Source: Nageia nagi (taxonomy: Eukaryota > Pinophyta). From it: 64,000 nucleotides of DNA. This document shows positions 1-12,369 of the stretch, one piece after another; the first letter of the stretch is position 1; every line of letters begins with the position of its first letter. Location of the stretch: assembly GCA_050084985.1 (NCBI GenBank), contig JBITNC010000001.1, forward strand, positions 181,846,001-181,910,000. Reading direction: 5' to 3'. The translations under genes and the position numbers were made by a program. A model generated the notes under the pieces. It made no database searches. It was given only the letters and a program-made list of their open reading frames with translations, and was not told the origin of the DNA.

Positions 1-3000
1 CTCAAATGTTGAATTGTGACCATTATTTTTAGCTCATAGCCTCAAGTATTAATAAAAATTATCTAAGCCTCTTTGTTTTTGGTTATAATCATTTAATTTT
101 TTATTGTATACATGCTTTCTTGATACACTTGGGGGTCATCATTTTAACTTATTTTTTGCTCCTAAACGCATTTATGTCTTACTTACTAAGAAGTACTACA
201 TCATGAATAAACTTTGACTTAGTATATTCTTTTATTTTACTTGGAGTTCTTGGGGTAAAAATTGCATTAAATATATTTGAGTTTTTTCTCTCAAGTACTA
301 TTAGGAACATAATAGCCTATTAAACACTTGTTTAAATAGAGAAAATCAATTTTTTTCAAGTAGACTTTTTAACACAATTTTTTTAATGACTATAATTAAA
401 TTAACTAAGCCTTTTTTTTAGTGCTTATTGTTGGCATTAATGCTTAGCATTTTTCCTCTTTACTTAGTTAAATTTCTAAGTAAAATAGCATGCTATCTTT
501 AGGATAAATTTTAAGTAAAAAAGGGGAAATTTGTATAATTTTTTACTTCAATTTTATCTATAGCATGTTAGATAAAATATTGCATGTCTATCTATCCCTT
601 TATGCAAAGTTAACTTATGCAAATAGGATGATGCATGATTCTTACTTATTTCCTTAAAATAATGCATGTTAAGTACTTATATTAAAAAGTGATAGAGAAA
701 TGCAAACTAAGAAAATAATGCATGTTTATGCCTCTTAAATGTTTGCCTTTAAATTCTTTATGAATGGACTAGTTCTTACAAAGAAATAATGCATGCTTAC
801 TTAATTTTTTTTAAGTTATAGAATAATGTAGGTTTACTTAAATTTTTTTAAGTTATGGAATAATGCATGCTTACTTAAATTTTTTAAGTTATGAATTGAT
901 GCATGCTTATTACTTATTTCTTTTAAGTTAATGATGCATGCTTATTACTTATTTCTTTAATTTAATGATGCATACTTATTTTTAAATTTATGGGATTGAT
1001 GCATGCTAAGTATTTTCTTATGCAAAGTTAATGGACATGTGCAAAATAAAGATTGATGTAAAGATGTCCTTTAGGGGTTGGTAAACAAAACCCATTGGAC
1101 TCTTAGGTTTCAAATTTCAAATGGATGATGTTTTATTTATGAAATTTAATTAATATTTCACACTATTGCTTTATTTACTTATGCAAAATCATAAACATTA
1201 AAATAAGCAACCCCCTAAAATGAACACATTTGTACGTAAATTCTACAACATGACTTGTTTGGGGAGCCACAACGTGAAGATAGGTATACTGGAGCCTTTA
1301 GTTTGATGATCTAAATGGTGAAAAGTTTGTACTTATCAATTGCCCCTAAGTCCTCTTTTTGTCTAGATATAACTCCAATAGGTGGATAGGCATGTGTGTA
1401 GTGATACCACATGTCCATTCAAAGATTATCTTGATAACTTAGAAGGACAACTTGAAAGCTAATCAAGATTAATAATTTGGTCAATCCAATAAATATCATA
1501 ACCTTAGAAAATAATAGGTACTCCTCTTTATGAGAGTATATTACTGCCCAAGGCAAACTGGTTGAGGATTGGTAGTACTTGGGCTCCACCTTGTGGGCAT
1601 CCAAGTGAAGGCCTAATTTTAGACAAGAAAATGAGCCTCAACAATATCATTCTTCATATACAATTTTTGGTATTTAGGTGAATGGGATGTATATTTGAGT
1701 TTAAACATTTTCTCTTATAAAACAAAGCAATCATGCCCTTGTTATTATATAATAATTCATACTTAAATTTTTTTAAGTTATGGATTAATGCATGCTTAAT
1801 TTTTTTTAAGTTATGAAATAATACATGCTTACTTCAATTTTTAAGTTATGAATTGATGCATGATTATTAATTATTTCTTTTTTAATTTAATGATGCATAC
1901 TTATTACTTATTTCTTTAAGTTAATGATGCATACTTATTTTTAAAGTTATGGGATTGATGCATGCTAAGTATTTTCTTATGCAAAGTTAATGGACTTGTG
2001 TAAAATAAGGATTGATGTAAAGATGTCTTTTAAGGGTTGGTAAACAAAATCCATTGGACTCTTAGGTTTCAAATTGCAAATGGATGATGTTTTATTTATG
2101 AAATTTACTTAATATTTCACATTTTTGCTTTATTTACTTATGCAAAATCTTAAACATTGAAATGAGCAACCCCCTAAAATGAACATATTTGTATGTAAAT
2201 TCTATAACATGACTTATTTGGGAAGCCATGAGGTGAAGATAGGTAGACTAAATCCTTTAGTTCGATAATCTAAATGGTGAAAATTTTATACTTCTCAATT
2301 ACCCTTAAGTCCTCTTTTGGTTTGGATATAACTCCAATAGGTGGATAAGCATGTGTTTAGTGATATCACATGTCCATTCAGGGATTATCTCGATAACCTA
2401 GGAGGACAACTTGAAACCTAATCAAGATTAATAATTTTGTCGATCCAATAAACATCATAACATTGGAAAATAGTAGGTACTCCTCCTTATGAGATTATAT
2501 TACTACCCAAGGTAAACTGGTTGAGGATTGGTAGGACCTGGGCTCTACCTTGTGGGCATCTAGGTGAAGGCAAAATTTTAAATAAGAAAATAATTCTTAA
2601 CACTGTCATTCTTCATCTATGGTTCTTGGTATTTGGGTACATGGGATGTATATTTTAGTTGTAAACATTTTCTCTTATGAAACAAATCAAGCATGTCCTT
2701 CTTGTTATGGAATAATGCATGCTTACTTAAATTTTTTTAAGTTAGGGATTAATGCATGCTTAATTTTTTTTTAAGATATGGAATAATGAATGCTTACTTA
2801 AATTTTTTAATTTATGGATTTATGCATGCTTAATAATTATTTCCTTTAAGTTAATGATGCATGCTTATTACTTATTCCTTTAAGTTAATGATGCATGCTT
2901 ATTACTTATTCCTTTAAGCTAATGATGCATACTTATTTTTTAAGTTATGAGATTGATGCATGCTAAATATTTTTTATGCAAAGTTAATGGACTTGTGAAA

Positions 3001-3796
3001 ATAAGAATTGATGTAAATATATCCTTTATGGGTTGGTAAACAAAACCCATTGGACTCTTAGATTTTAAATTGCAAATGGATGATATTTTATTTATGCACT
3101 TTAGTTAATGTTTCATACTCTTGCTTTCTATACTTATGCATAATTGCATACATTAAAATGAGAAACCACCTAAAATGAACACATTCATATTTAAATTATG
3201 CAACATGAATTTTTTGGGGAGCCACAAGGTGAAGATAGGAATACTAGAGCCTTTAGTCTAATGATTTGGATGGTAAAAAGTTTGTACTTCTCAATTACCT
3301 CTAAGTTCTCTTTTGGTTTGGATATAACTCCAATAGGTGGAAAGAAATGTGTGTAGTGATACCACATATCCATTCAAGGATTATATTGATAACCTAGAAG
3401 GCAACTTAAAACCTAATCAAGATTAATAATTTGGTTGATCTAATAAACATTATAACTTTGAAAAATAGTAGGTACTCCTCTTTACGAGAGTATATTACTG
3501 CCCAAGATAAACTAGTTGAGGATTGGTTCTAACTAGGCTCCACCTTATAGGCATCTAGGTGAAGGCCTAATTTTAGACAATAAATAGGCCTCAACAATAT
3601 CATTCTTCATCTATGGTTCTTGGTATTTGGGTACATGGGATGTATATTTGAGTTGTAAATATTTTCTCTTATGAAATCAATAAAACATATCATTATTGTT
3701 AATTTAACATATATTATTTATTTGGATTAAAAATTAACATGTAATGTTATCTTTTGAACCACATGTTTATTATTTATTCACATTCTTATATAGAAA
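1..3796 (+). other. Long untranslated leader of Copia A/D
   Basis: This stretch holds no gene. It is AT-rich leader between the unseen 5' LTR and gag. Around 480-600 it has a G-run and a TAGCATGTTAGATAAAAT motif that recur, inverted, in the leaders of Copia B (about 17690-17830) and Copia C (about 34090-34150). The rest is the tandem array described separately. The short reading frames in it overlap repeat units and look accidental. Confidence 0.65.
770..3690 (+). repeat. Three tandem copies of a ~960-1000 bp leader repeat
   Basis: The anchor GCAAAGTTAATGGAC occurs at 1022, 1981 and 2979, giving periods of 959 and 998 bp. Each unit begins with AT-rich sub-repeats of about 38 bp centred on ATGCATGC. 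Each then carries the same block with GGGGTTGGTAAACAAAA, a CCCCCTAAAATGAACA segment, and the stretch around CACATGTCCATTCA. Copia B (about 16930-17650) and C (about 33290-34090) each carry one inverted copy of the same unit upstream of gag. The unit therefore belongs to the family leader and was amplified in A/D. Confidence 0.85.
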
Positions 3797-4975
3797 ATGG
3801 GAGATACCTTTTTACCCAAACACATTCTTAACAGTTCCAACAATGGCATTTGGGAACCTTGGATGAGAGTTGAATTGAAGGTAAGAAAAATTTGGCAAAT
3901 AGTAATTGAGAACCTTGCTGCTCCTATAGATAAGAAGGCACTTGAGGCATACAACATGAAGAATGAGTTGGCAATCTCCATGATTTTTGCGTAGTGTTAG
4001 ATTATATGCTCTTTATGATTTTAACCTCAACCTTAGTAAAGGAAGCTTGGGATAAGCTTAAGAAGATTTACCTTAGATATAAGTTCTCAAGAACATTTAT
4101 TATTTTTTAAAAATTGATTCAATATTATCAAGGGAAATATGATAATGTTTCCACCTACTTGAACAAAATCATTTACCTTAGGACCCAACTTGTTGCTCGT
4201 GGAATTGGATCAATGATGAGTTCATGGTCTTCATCATTATTCAAAGCCTTTCTTGAAAGTTTGGTAAATTTTTGATGGTTATTGAAATTAGGCTTGATTA
4301 TGAAGAAGAATTTTTCTCCTTTGAGAACCTTTATAGGGTCCTTTTGAAGCATGAGGAAACTCTTAACAAAAAGGTGTTGATTTCTTCTTCAAAGGAAAAT
4401 AATGTTGCTCTAGGAGCAACCAAAACTAATTTCAAAAAGAAGTTCAATCATCATAAGAGATATTATCCTTCTTCCTCCAAAAGTTTTTAGAAAAGAGGTA
4501 AAAATAATGGCAATAGCAAATTCTTCAAGTAAAGAGATGGAAAAGGCAAGGCAACCAAACCAAATCTTAAGGCAAATTTTGATGGAAATTATAACTTTTG
4601 TGGCATCCATAGTCACAAAGAAACTAATTGCTATAAAAAGAAAAGAGAACAAAAGTTCAAGGGTAATGAAAATGTAAAGAACTTCAAAGGTAACAAGAAT
4701 ATAAATGTTGGATTTACTATTGTGCTTTGCTCCATGTCTCACACTTTTTTGACTAATTGGATTGTTGATTCTGGTTGCACTAATCACCTATGCTTTGAAA
4801 AAGATAAGTTTGAAATTTTTAACAAGTATAAGAAAGATTGTGATAGGTGATAATTCTATCCTTGAATTCCAAAAAATTTAAAATGTGTTGATTCATGAAA
4901 AGGTTCTTAAAAATGTGGTCTATGGTCCTAATCTTAGGATGAACCTTCTCTCAACGATTTAAGTTACGAGAAAAG
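3797..4975 (+). pseudogene. Copia A gag and protease (degenerate)
   Basis: The start is ATG at 3797 (MGDTFLPKHILN), the same start used by gag in Copia B and C. The first 65 codons are open and give the gag_UBN2-like N-terminus (IWEPWMRVEL, later KKALEAYNMKNELA). After a stop, fragments continue in shifting frames: a segment with KHEETLNKKVL at 4272-4490, a zinc knuckle near 4576-4630 whose first Cys is replaced (YNFCGIHSHKETNC), and the protease active site NWIVDSGCTNHLCFEKDKF near 4756-4812. Several stops and frameshifts rule out a functional product. Confidence 0.85.
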
Positions 4976-5039
4976 GGTACTCATTTGAGTTTGACACAAA
5001 ATCCTAGTGCATTAAGAAAGGACTTTCCAAGTTGGTTAA

Positions 5040-6110
5040 TGGGTCAATGAAAGATGATCTCAATATTATGGATTGAATTCTAAAAAATATATGTCTTAAT
5101 ACAAATGTGTGTTCTAGAGAAAATATTTGGTACCAACATTTAGGGCACCTTAACCATAAGAGTATTCAAGTCATGAATGACCAAGAACTTGTAGAAGGTT
5201 TGCCTTCAATTTCATCTTCAAGTGGTCTTTTTGATAAGTGCATCCTTGGTAAGATGAATAGGTAAAGGTTTGAAAAAGATAAGGCAATAAGAGCATCTCA
5301 ACCTCTTCAACTTATGCATTTAGATTTTATGGGTCTATTTCAGAATAAATTGCTTAGGGAATCATCTCATATCTTGATCTTCATTAATAACTTTGATAGG
5401 ATGAATTTTGGCTATCTACTTGAGCATAAGGATTAAACTTTTAAAATTTTTAATAATTTTAAGGCCTTAGTTGAAAATAATACTAACTTTAAAATTAAGA
5501 TGTTGAGATCAGATAATGGAGGATAATATAATAGCAATGAGTTCAATATCTATTGCATTAGGTATGAAATCAAGAGGCAATTTATAATACCATACACTCC
5601 TCAACAAAATGGTGTTGTCAAAATAAAAAACAAGACACATATGGAGATGGCTAGATCCATGTTGGATAATCTTCCTAGGTGCTTATAGGTTGAAGCAGTG
5701 AGTATTATTATTTACACCTTGAATAGGTGTCCCATAAAATTCATTCAAGGTAAAAATCCTTTTGAGGATGGTCAAGAAGAAAACCCAATATTTTTCACCT
5801 TAGGGTGTTTGGTTGTGAAGCATTCTCTTACATTATTTTTGAGAAAAGGAAAAATTTAGATAAAAAAGCTAAAAATACATCTTTATAGGTTACAACAATC
5901 AGCATAGAGGATACAAGCTCTACTCTCCATCCTATAAAAGAGTGTTTATCTCTAAGGATGTAAAGTTCAATGAACTTCCCAAAGAATATACTTCTAATGA
6001 GGATGTTGATGATCTAGATGACTCATCAGTTGCACCTACATGGTTGGATATTGATGTAGACAAATTATCTTAGGAAAAAAATTCTCCAACACAAAGGGTA
6101 ACAAAGAGCA
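5040..6110 (+). pseudogene. Copia A integrase region (degenerate)
   Basis: The pre-integrase zinc segment is recognisable near 5120-5170 (YQHLGHLNHKSIQ) and a Cys-rich continuation follows. The integrase core shows the second catalytic Asp in LRSDNGG near 5504-5525 and the segment TPQQNGVVK at about 5596-5622. There the codon for the expected catalytic Glu reads AAA (Lys) at 5620-5622. The C-terminal part continues to the GCF/GYNNQHRGYKLYS-like stretch near 5890-5930. Many in-frame stops are present (for example AAGGATTAA near 5430, where Gln is expected). Confidence 0.8.
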
Positions 6111-6117
6111 TGACCTT

Positions 6118-6735
6118 GAACAAATATTTATTTTTAAAATTGATAGTAATAATGAGCCTTCATCTTTCAAAGAAGCTTCAAAGCTTGAGTGTTAGATGGA
6201 ATCTATGAAAGTAGAGTATGAAGCTCTTATGAAAAATGAAACTTGGGACTTGGTTTCTTATCCCAATGAGAAGAATGTGATTGCAATAAGTGGATCTACA
6301 AGGTCAAGTTCAATTAAGTTGGACATATTGAGAAATGTAAGGCAAGGTTAGTAGCCAAAGGTTTTTCTCAAAAATATGGTGTTGATTATGAGGAAACCTT
6401 TGCTCCTATGGCAAAGATGCCTACTATTAGAATTATCCTTGCTCTCTTTATAGCTTAGGGATGGAAAGTTTTTCAACTTGACATTAAGAGTGCATTTCTT
6501 AATGGTGACTTGGATGTGAAAATATTCATGAATCAACTAGAAAGTTTTATTATAGAAAGTAAAGATTCCTTTGTATGCAAGCTAACAAAGTCATTGTATG
6601 GACTTAAGCAAGCACCTAGAGCCTAGTATAAGAAGATTTTAGGATACTTTGAAAACATTTGATTCTCCAAATGTTTTCTAACTCTGATATATATGTTCTC
6701 AACCAAGGAAAATATGTGGTCATGATTCTGGTTGG
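6118..6735 (+). pseudogene. Copia A reverse transcriptase, N-terminal half, cut by a transposon
   Basis: The frame after MTLNK shows the RT core in fragments: [20 protein letters not shown] at about 6340-6400, DIKSAFLNGDLDV near 6481-6520, SLYGLKQAPRA near 6592-6625, and VLNQGKYVVMIL at the end. The coding similarity stops within the next few bases, where the DNA transposon begins, just before the Y-x-D-D catalytic codons. Stops replace Trp and Gln codons (TAG in the place of TGG near 6195 and 6627). Confidence 0.85.
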
Positions 6736-6780
6736 GTGCAAGAAGTTGAGTCCCACTTTAGAGGAATTAAGTGGCACTTA
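6736..6780. repeat. Left terminal inverted repeat of the DNA transposon
   Basis: The 18-bp core at 6736-6753 is GTGCAAGAAGTTGAGTCC, identical to the reverse complement of 26737-26754. Beyond the core, imperfect similarity to the right end (an AAGTGG block) continues to about 6780. Confidence 0.85.
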
Positions 6781-6800
6781 GTTTTTTAAAGCACAGGTCT

Positions 6801-6853
6801 AGGATCCTAGGTATTAAGATATTTAGGTTTGGTATCTTGATACCTAGGATCTT
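6801..6853. repeat. Subterminal hairpin in the DNA transposon
   Basis: Two 22-bp arms at 6801-6822 and 6832-6853 are inverted copies of each other (19 of 22 positions by eye; all three differences are transitions) with a 9-base loop. The core is GATCCTAGGTAT. A related imperfect palindrome lies near the other end of the element at 25854-25901. Such subterminal repeats are often transposase binding sites; that role is inferred here. Confidence 0.65.
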
Positions 6854-7527
6854 GGGGTAGACTTTTAAACCCTCATAGCTTCCTCACTAACCATTTCACC
6901 ACACTTCTCACTCTCCTAAAATTACAATGGCTCCCAAACTTGCAAACCCATTATGACCACCATCATTGCCCCTTTAAGGTATGTTTTGGAATCTCTTGTT
7001 TCATCATTTTTTTGAGTAAAAAATAGTTTTATAGGATACTCTATGAATCTTTTCTATGGACATTTTATTTTTAAACTTTTAATTCATTTAGTTAACCAAG
7101 TAGATTCTTTTCTTCTATTAGTTTTGAGATGATATGATGTAGTTATGTTTAGTTTAGTAGTAATTACTTAATGTAAAGCCTTTCCAAATTCTAATTTAAA
7201 CCTTTAATCATGATTGTAATTAGATTATATCCTTAAAAAATACCTCCTAATCCTTTAAATGCTCATTAGTTCAAAATTTTGGCACATATTTCAATAGATT
7301 GATAAAAATTTGGCAATATTTTTTATAGTCCTTAGGATCCTTATTGAATACTCATAATCTCTTCAAAATTCTCAAAATAAAACTATTTTATAAAGAATAT
7401 ATTTTTAAAAACTAACACAAATTCACCCCATTCCAAGTCTATAGTTTGGATATTCTTAGTTGTTTTCAAGCTATTCCACCACTTAAGAGCCACCTCTTGA
7501 AGGTGAAGTGTCACCCAATTTGTTTAA

Positions 7528-7821
7528 TTTCATCACACACATTTTGATATATGAAAATAAAAATTTCATTGAATATATAATTATTTTTTTTATTGTTTAC
7601 ATCAATAGAAGTTTCCATAATAGTTTGTAAAATACTTCATTAGGTTTACATCATTGTATGCCATAAGAACCTCAAGCTCTAATCAATAATAAGAAGAGTA
7701 ATTAATGAAATGTGATTGATTTTGGACTCATAAAAATATATATGAACAATAAATCCTTAAGAAAATATACAAAGGATAAACTGCCTAGGAGGGTGGGCAC
7801 ACCAAGTCAAAGAAACATCTA
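7528..7821. repeat. Direct repeat, copy 1 (~300 bp)
   Basis: This block, from TTTCATCACACACA to AAGAAACATCTA, recurs in the same orientation at 9828-10132. Shared landmarks include TTGTTTACATCAATAGA, GCCATAAGAACCTCAAGC and GGTGGGCACACCAAGTCAAA. The pair could be LTRs of a small degenerate element (total about 2.6 kb) inside the DNA transposon, or a simple duplication. No TG...CA ends, primer site or target duplication were found. Confidence 0.7.
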
Positions 7822-9827
7822 CCATAACTAGTAACCTTGCAAATTAGATGGGTATCGATTCAATGAGTATGAGTATATGAAGAAAACTAAACCACTCTAG
7901 AATCAACCCATATGCAAATTGAAAAAAAAAAACATAGCTTGATATCTCCTTGACTCAATCCATATTTTCATTGTTATTTTTTAGTTTATCTTCAAACATG
8001 TTTTCTTCTTGTACTAGGGCTTTTACTTCCATCTAGAGATTTAGAACACCTTCTTTGATGGTATCCAATGGTAAGTTTGTTAGTGCTTGGAAATAACTTT
8101 ACAAGGCTAATTGTATTCCTTATTATTAAGGCTATTTCTATTGGAAATTAACTTCATTGTCTACAAATTTGAGGTATTCATCATGTCATTGAGTTATGTC
8201 CATTATGAAGTGATGCATAGTGTTATGTAGAATGTATATATCACATTTGTAGCTTTCTTTACTAGGTTAGCATAATATTTTTTGTGCTCTATGGTATTAT
8301 TCAATGTTGTACTTGATTTATTCAAGTTAAAGTGATCTTCTAGTATCATTATAGTTAGTTCCAAATATTGAGAAACTATAGGTGGTATATAGTATAAAGA
8401 TAGGATACTAACAAAACTAGCTTTTATTTGGCAAACAAAATCTAGTAAGGTGATAGGTTTGGCCTTAATTACTTTGGGTATTGTAAATCACTAACTATGT
8501 TATAAATGAAATAAATATGAACAAAGATATGTAGGATAGTGGTTATAGAAGTAAAGTAATTTACTTGTGTGGTTTCTTACAAATTAAGATGCAAATTGAA
8601 TGATTTGAAAACTAACACCAGATAAGTTGTTTATGATGACTAGCATGGTTTAAGGGTTATATATAGTGGAGTATGTGTCTTCATAAAGGTAATTAAACTA
8701 TGAAATGCACTAGGGTTATTGTATAGAGTACTTATTGGTAGTGAGGATATAGCCATGATGGTGGAAATTAGTGGTGTTAATGAAGCTAGGATTGATGATG
8801 AAATATTTGATGAGGTTACTATTGAAATTTTTGCCACCACCAAAAATGTTGCCATAATATTTACTTAAATATTTCCCTAATTATTAGAGATGATAACAAG
8901 GGATTAGCTTATTTAGGGACATGTATCCTTCATATATTCCTTATTTTTCTCATCAATTTACTTTAGAAACTCTAGATCCAAGTTTTAATTATCTTTGATA
9001 ACTTTTGTAAGAATCTAATTCTAAGTAATATTTGGACTATGTCCATGATCTTCCTTGGTTGAAATCTATAGGACTTCTTTTTTTCTTAATATATTCACCA
9101 CCACTAAAGGAACTATGATTACATCTAGAGATGAAGTTGTTGCTGCTTGGGTTGAATCTTCTATGTTTATTGTAGTTCCTACCATAGTCATCATAAATAA
9201 AGAGGTATCATATAGAAATCAAGTATACACTTATAAAAGTGAAACACTTGGTTGAATAGATTATGTCTTTCTGGCCATTGATTCCATAACAAATTATAAT
9301 TCATTAATAGAGGTAGAATTTTGGGGACTAGCTTGTTATTAGGAAGATGCACATTTTGAATTAGAATGGGATGGCAATGTTGATGGAGAGTTGGTGGTGA
9401 TTTTAATATTTATTATTTCAATTGAATTGTTTTTTCTTATTGCTAGGGTTGTGGAGATGATGTATTTTATTCTTCCAATGTATCAAAATTTAATTTCCTT
9501 TTGATTTACTTCATCTAGATAGGTAAATAAGTTTTCCAAGAAGATCAACATTTTTTTATGATCCTTTCGTATAAAATTTAGTAGTCCATTTTCTCTACTT
9601 CATTGATCGATATCTACCACCTAATACCAATTATTATTGTATGTAATAAATCTTTTGGGATCAAATTTCTCGTAAATCATACTTACTAGAATTGGTTAAT
9701 TTAAAAAAAAATAGTGTAATAATAGTGTACATGTTCATTTGTGTTATCCAAAAAAGATTTTTTAAAATCATTATATGTTCAATTAGTGATTTTTTTTATA
9801 ATTCTTTGTAAATTTTCATACATAATT
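7822..9827. other. Sequence between the ~300-bp direct repeats, no recognised gene
   Basis: No domain was recognised on either strand. On the - strand there are broken coding-like stretches, for example a Ser/Thr/Ile-rich frame of 71 codons at 8640-8855 and, upstream of it, a hydrophilic stretch with many Lys, Asp and Asn codons near 8870-9010. These might be remnants of a gag-like gene if the flanking repeats are LTRs, but this is only a guess. Confidence 0.3.
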
Positions 9828-10132
9828 TTTCATCACACACATCTGGATCTGTGAAAATACAAATTCCATGTCATATATTAGTTTTTTTTATTGTTTACAT
9901 CAATAGAGGTTTCCATAATAAGAGAGACCTCTTCTTTGTAAAAGACTTCCTTAGGTTTACATCATTGTGTGCCATAAGAACCTCAAGCTCTAATCAATAA
10001 CAAGAAGAGTAATTAATGAAATGTGAGTTTTTGGACTCATGAAAACATATATATGAACAATAAATCCTTAAGAATATATACAAAGGATAAACCACCTAGG
10101 AAGGTGGGCACACCAAGTCAAAGAAACATCTA
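9828..10132. repeat. Direct repeat, copy 2 (~305 bp)
   Basis: This is the second copy of the block at 7528-7821. It has a small insertion (AGAGAGACCTCTTC near 9922) absent from the first copy. It is followed by AT-rich sequence without a gene up to about 10880, including a short TA microsatellite at about 10508-10522. Confidence 0.7.
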
Positions 10133-10879
10133 GATACATTGAGTTCAAACCATGAAAAAATCTTAATTTTTGCATACTTACTAAAGTGATTCATTTATAT
10201 TACTTGATGGTGATTTTATCTTTCAAAGTATCTTAAAATATATGACATATCTAAAGAAGGATTTCCATACTACATTTGAATTTAGTAGTCTTGTTATGGA
10301 GATTTAATGAACATTAAATTTTAATGTATATCAAGTTATTATGAATGCATTTAATGTTCCTTAAATTATTTATATTAGCCTTTAAGTTTGATATATATTG
10401 AACTTGAGTTGTATTTTAAGTTAGGAATTATATATAGATCTCTTTAAATTTAATGTAGTTATATTTTATTATTCTAAAATATGTTTTGTCATACATTAGG
10501 TGACCTTATATATATATATATAATAGTCCACCTCTTTCCCATGAGCCTGATTAAGAACCCCCATTACCTAAGGATGCTTGCTTATGAGCAACTATAGTTG
10601 AGAATATCACTTGTATTCAAGGTAGGATTCATGAGATACTATAGCATAGGGAACTCCCCCCCACCTTACATAGTTTGCAACATTAATGCAAACTATAGTT
10701 GATATCATTACTTCCATAGATCAAACCATAGGTGATTTCCATTCACATAGAGAGGAGAGGAGGAGGTTTTACAGTCATGGCCTATCTTAGATACAAATTA
10801 ATGAGACTTATCATATTACAAAAAAGGATTTAGGTTTATATTTTAGGAATCCTAAAACTAGATAACCAATGGCACCCAT

Positions 10880-11430
10880 CCAAAAGAGACTTTCCATTTT
10901 TTGGTGTAGGCATGAGGGGATCACTACATATTTTTAGGATCGATGGTGGATGGTATTTGATCATCCATCACATAGTGGTGATAGTGATGTACCCTTTTAT
11001 TTTATCAAGTTTTTATGGGTATATTTTGTTATTGTGTAAAATCCTAATTATTTTGATATTTGTGAGTTTCATGGTGTTGGTATGGGTAGTTCATAGCAGA
11101 GCCTAGGGGCATGACTTGACCCTAGATGACCTACTTGTGTTGCACCTCTTTTTATTCCATTTAGATTGATTGTAACTACATATGTACATCATATATCCAT
11201 AGTTTAAATCCTTGGATCATTGAGTTAGCTTATGGGGAACCTCACTGAATAAGATGCCACTGTGATAGCTAGGTTCACTGAGGTAAAATGTGATGGATTA
11301 GGACCTAGTGGAGTGGGAGGGACTAGTAGCTCACCTAGGATATATACACTCCATATATGTAGTACATTCCATGTGATATGTCATGGATCATACACACCAT
11401 AAAAATAGGGAGAATTTATGCATATGTTAT
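10880..11430 (+). pseudogene. Transposon-encoded coding relic, part 1 (interrupted by Copia B)
   Basis: A coding-like stretch on the + strand (for example FFGVGMRGSLHIF near 10895-10935) leads to the insertion point of Copia B. Joining 11430 to the first base after the right target duplication (21012) keeps a frame open across the site (MLFGDTEHEVY, then RHGSSSSGDQGDQ). This suggests an exon interrupted by Copia B. No family was recognised. In-frame stops occur on the left side (for example TAG at 11406). Confidence 0.4.
11426..11430. other. Target-site duplication of Copia B, left copy
   Basis: GTTAT immediately precedes the left LTR (TGAGAGAATTAG) and is repeated immediately after the right LTR at 21007-21011. 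Confidence 0.9.
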
Positions 11431-11902
11431 TGAGAGAATTAGCCCTACTCTAATCCTCAAGGTCCAAGACTAGGAAGCTCAATCACACAACATTCACACA
11501 AGATAACACAAGTGTAATGTGGTTCCTCCCTCCTTGGGAGTACATCCACAACTAGTATCTCAATTATCAAGTATGCCCCTCTTACAACAATTCTCTTCCT
11601 CTCTCCTACACAAACTAGTAGAGTGATCTTACTCCAAAACTTAGATATGTTACAAGAGGAGAGGCCCTCTATTTATATCTTGAGAGCACCTCCCTAACCT
11701 TCCTTTAACCCAAGGGTAAGGTTAGGGTTACAATAAATGTGTGACCTAACTTTAACCTACCAACTAACCCCATGGTTAGGTCAAAGTCCACACATAATAA
11801 AGAATTCAATTAATCCCTTAAGGTATCTACATATCCTTTAAGTGATTAATTGAACTTACAAGGAGTTTAGATATTCAAAATATTTCATTACAAATTCTAA
11901 CA
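11431..11902 (-). repeat. 3' LTR of Copia B
   Basis: On the + strand it begins TGAGAGAATTAG and ends AAATTCTAACA. It is the same length as the 5' LTR at 20535-21006, with about six substitutions by eye. The TATA motif intact in the 5' copy is altered here (TTTATATC for TTTATAGC). Confidence 0.93.
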
Positions 11903-11918
11903 CTCCCCCTTAATGCAA
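11903..11918 (-). promoter_or_regulatory. Polypurine tract of Copia B
   Basis: On the - strand the sequence ATTAAGGGGGAG directly precedes the 3' LTR (TGTTAGAATT). This is the expected site for priming plus-strand DNA synthesis, and it sets the orientation of the element. Confidence 0.85.
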
Positions 11919-12369
11919 TATTGGGATAGAGCGTAGAAGAAAGAAGAGAGAGAGTAAGAGAGAGTTCTCCTCCATAGAGATACAAGTGGAGATGAGAACA
12001 TTTACATATTTGAGAATCTTTTTGAGAACTAGTATGAGACTCACTACATTACCATTTGACAAAATGGATTACAATACAATCATTAACCACAACTGGTTTC
12101 ACTGTACATAGTAGTCGATCAACTTTAAGCTGACATGTGAGTCTCCATGAGCTTGCTTTCACAAGGTGAGTAACCTGCATTTTTGAAGAAGATCTTGCAT
12201 GCTACAAGTAACTCATGAACAAAATTAGTTAGATGCATCATATATTCAAATAAGAGAATCAAATAATGCCATCTTATAAATAATTGATTAATGGTGCACT
12301 ATAAGTCATCACAGAGATGCCAAGCCATCACTCATAGTCACCTGTTGTATATAGACATGTGTTGATTAT

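Noticed and set aside
4410-4787. A 125-codon reverse frame opposite Copia A gag
   Set aside because: It is antisense to recognisable gag and protease codons; there is no similarity or independent signal.
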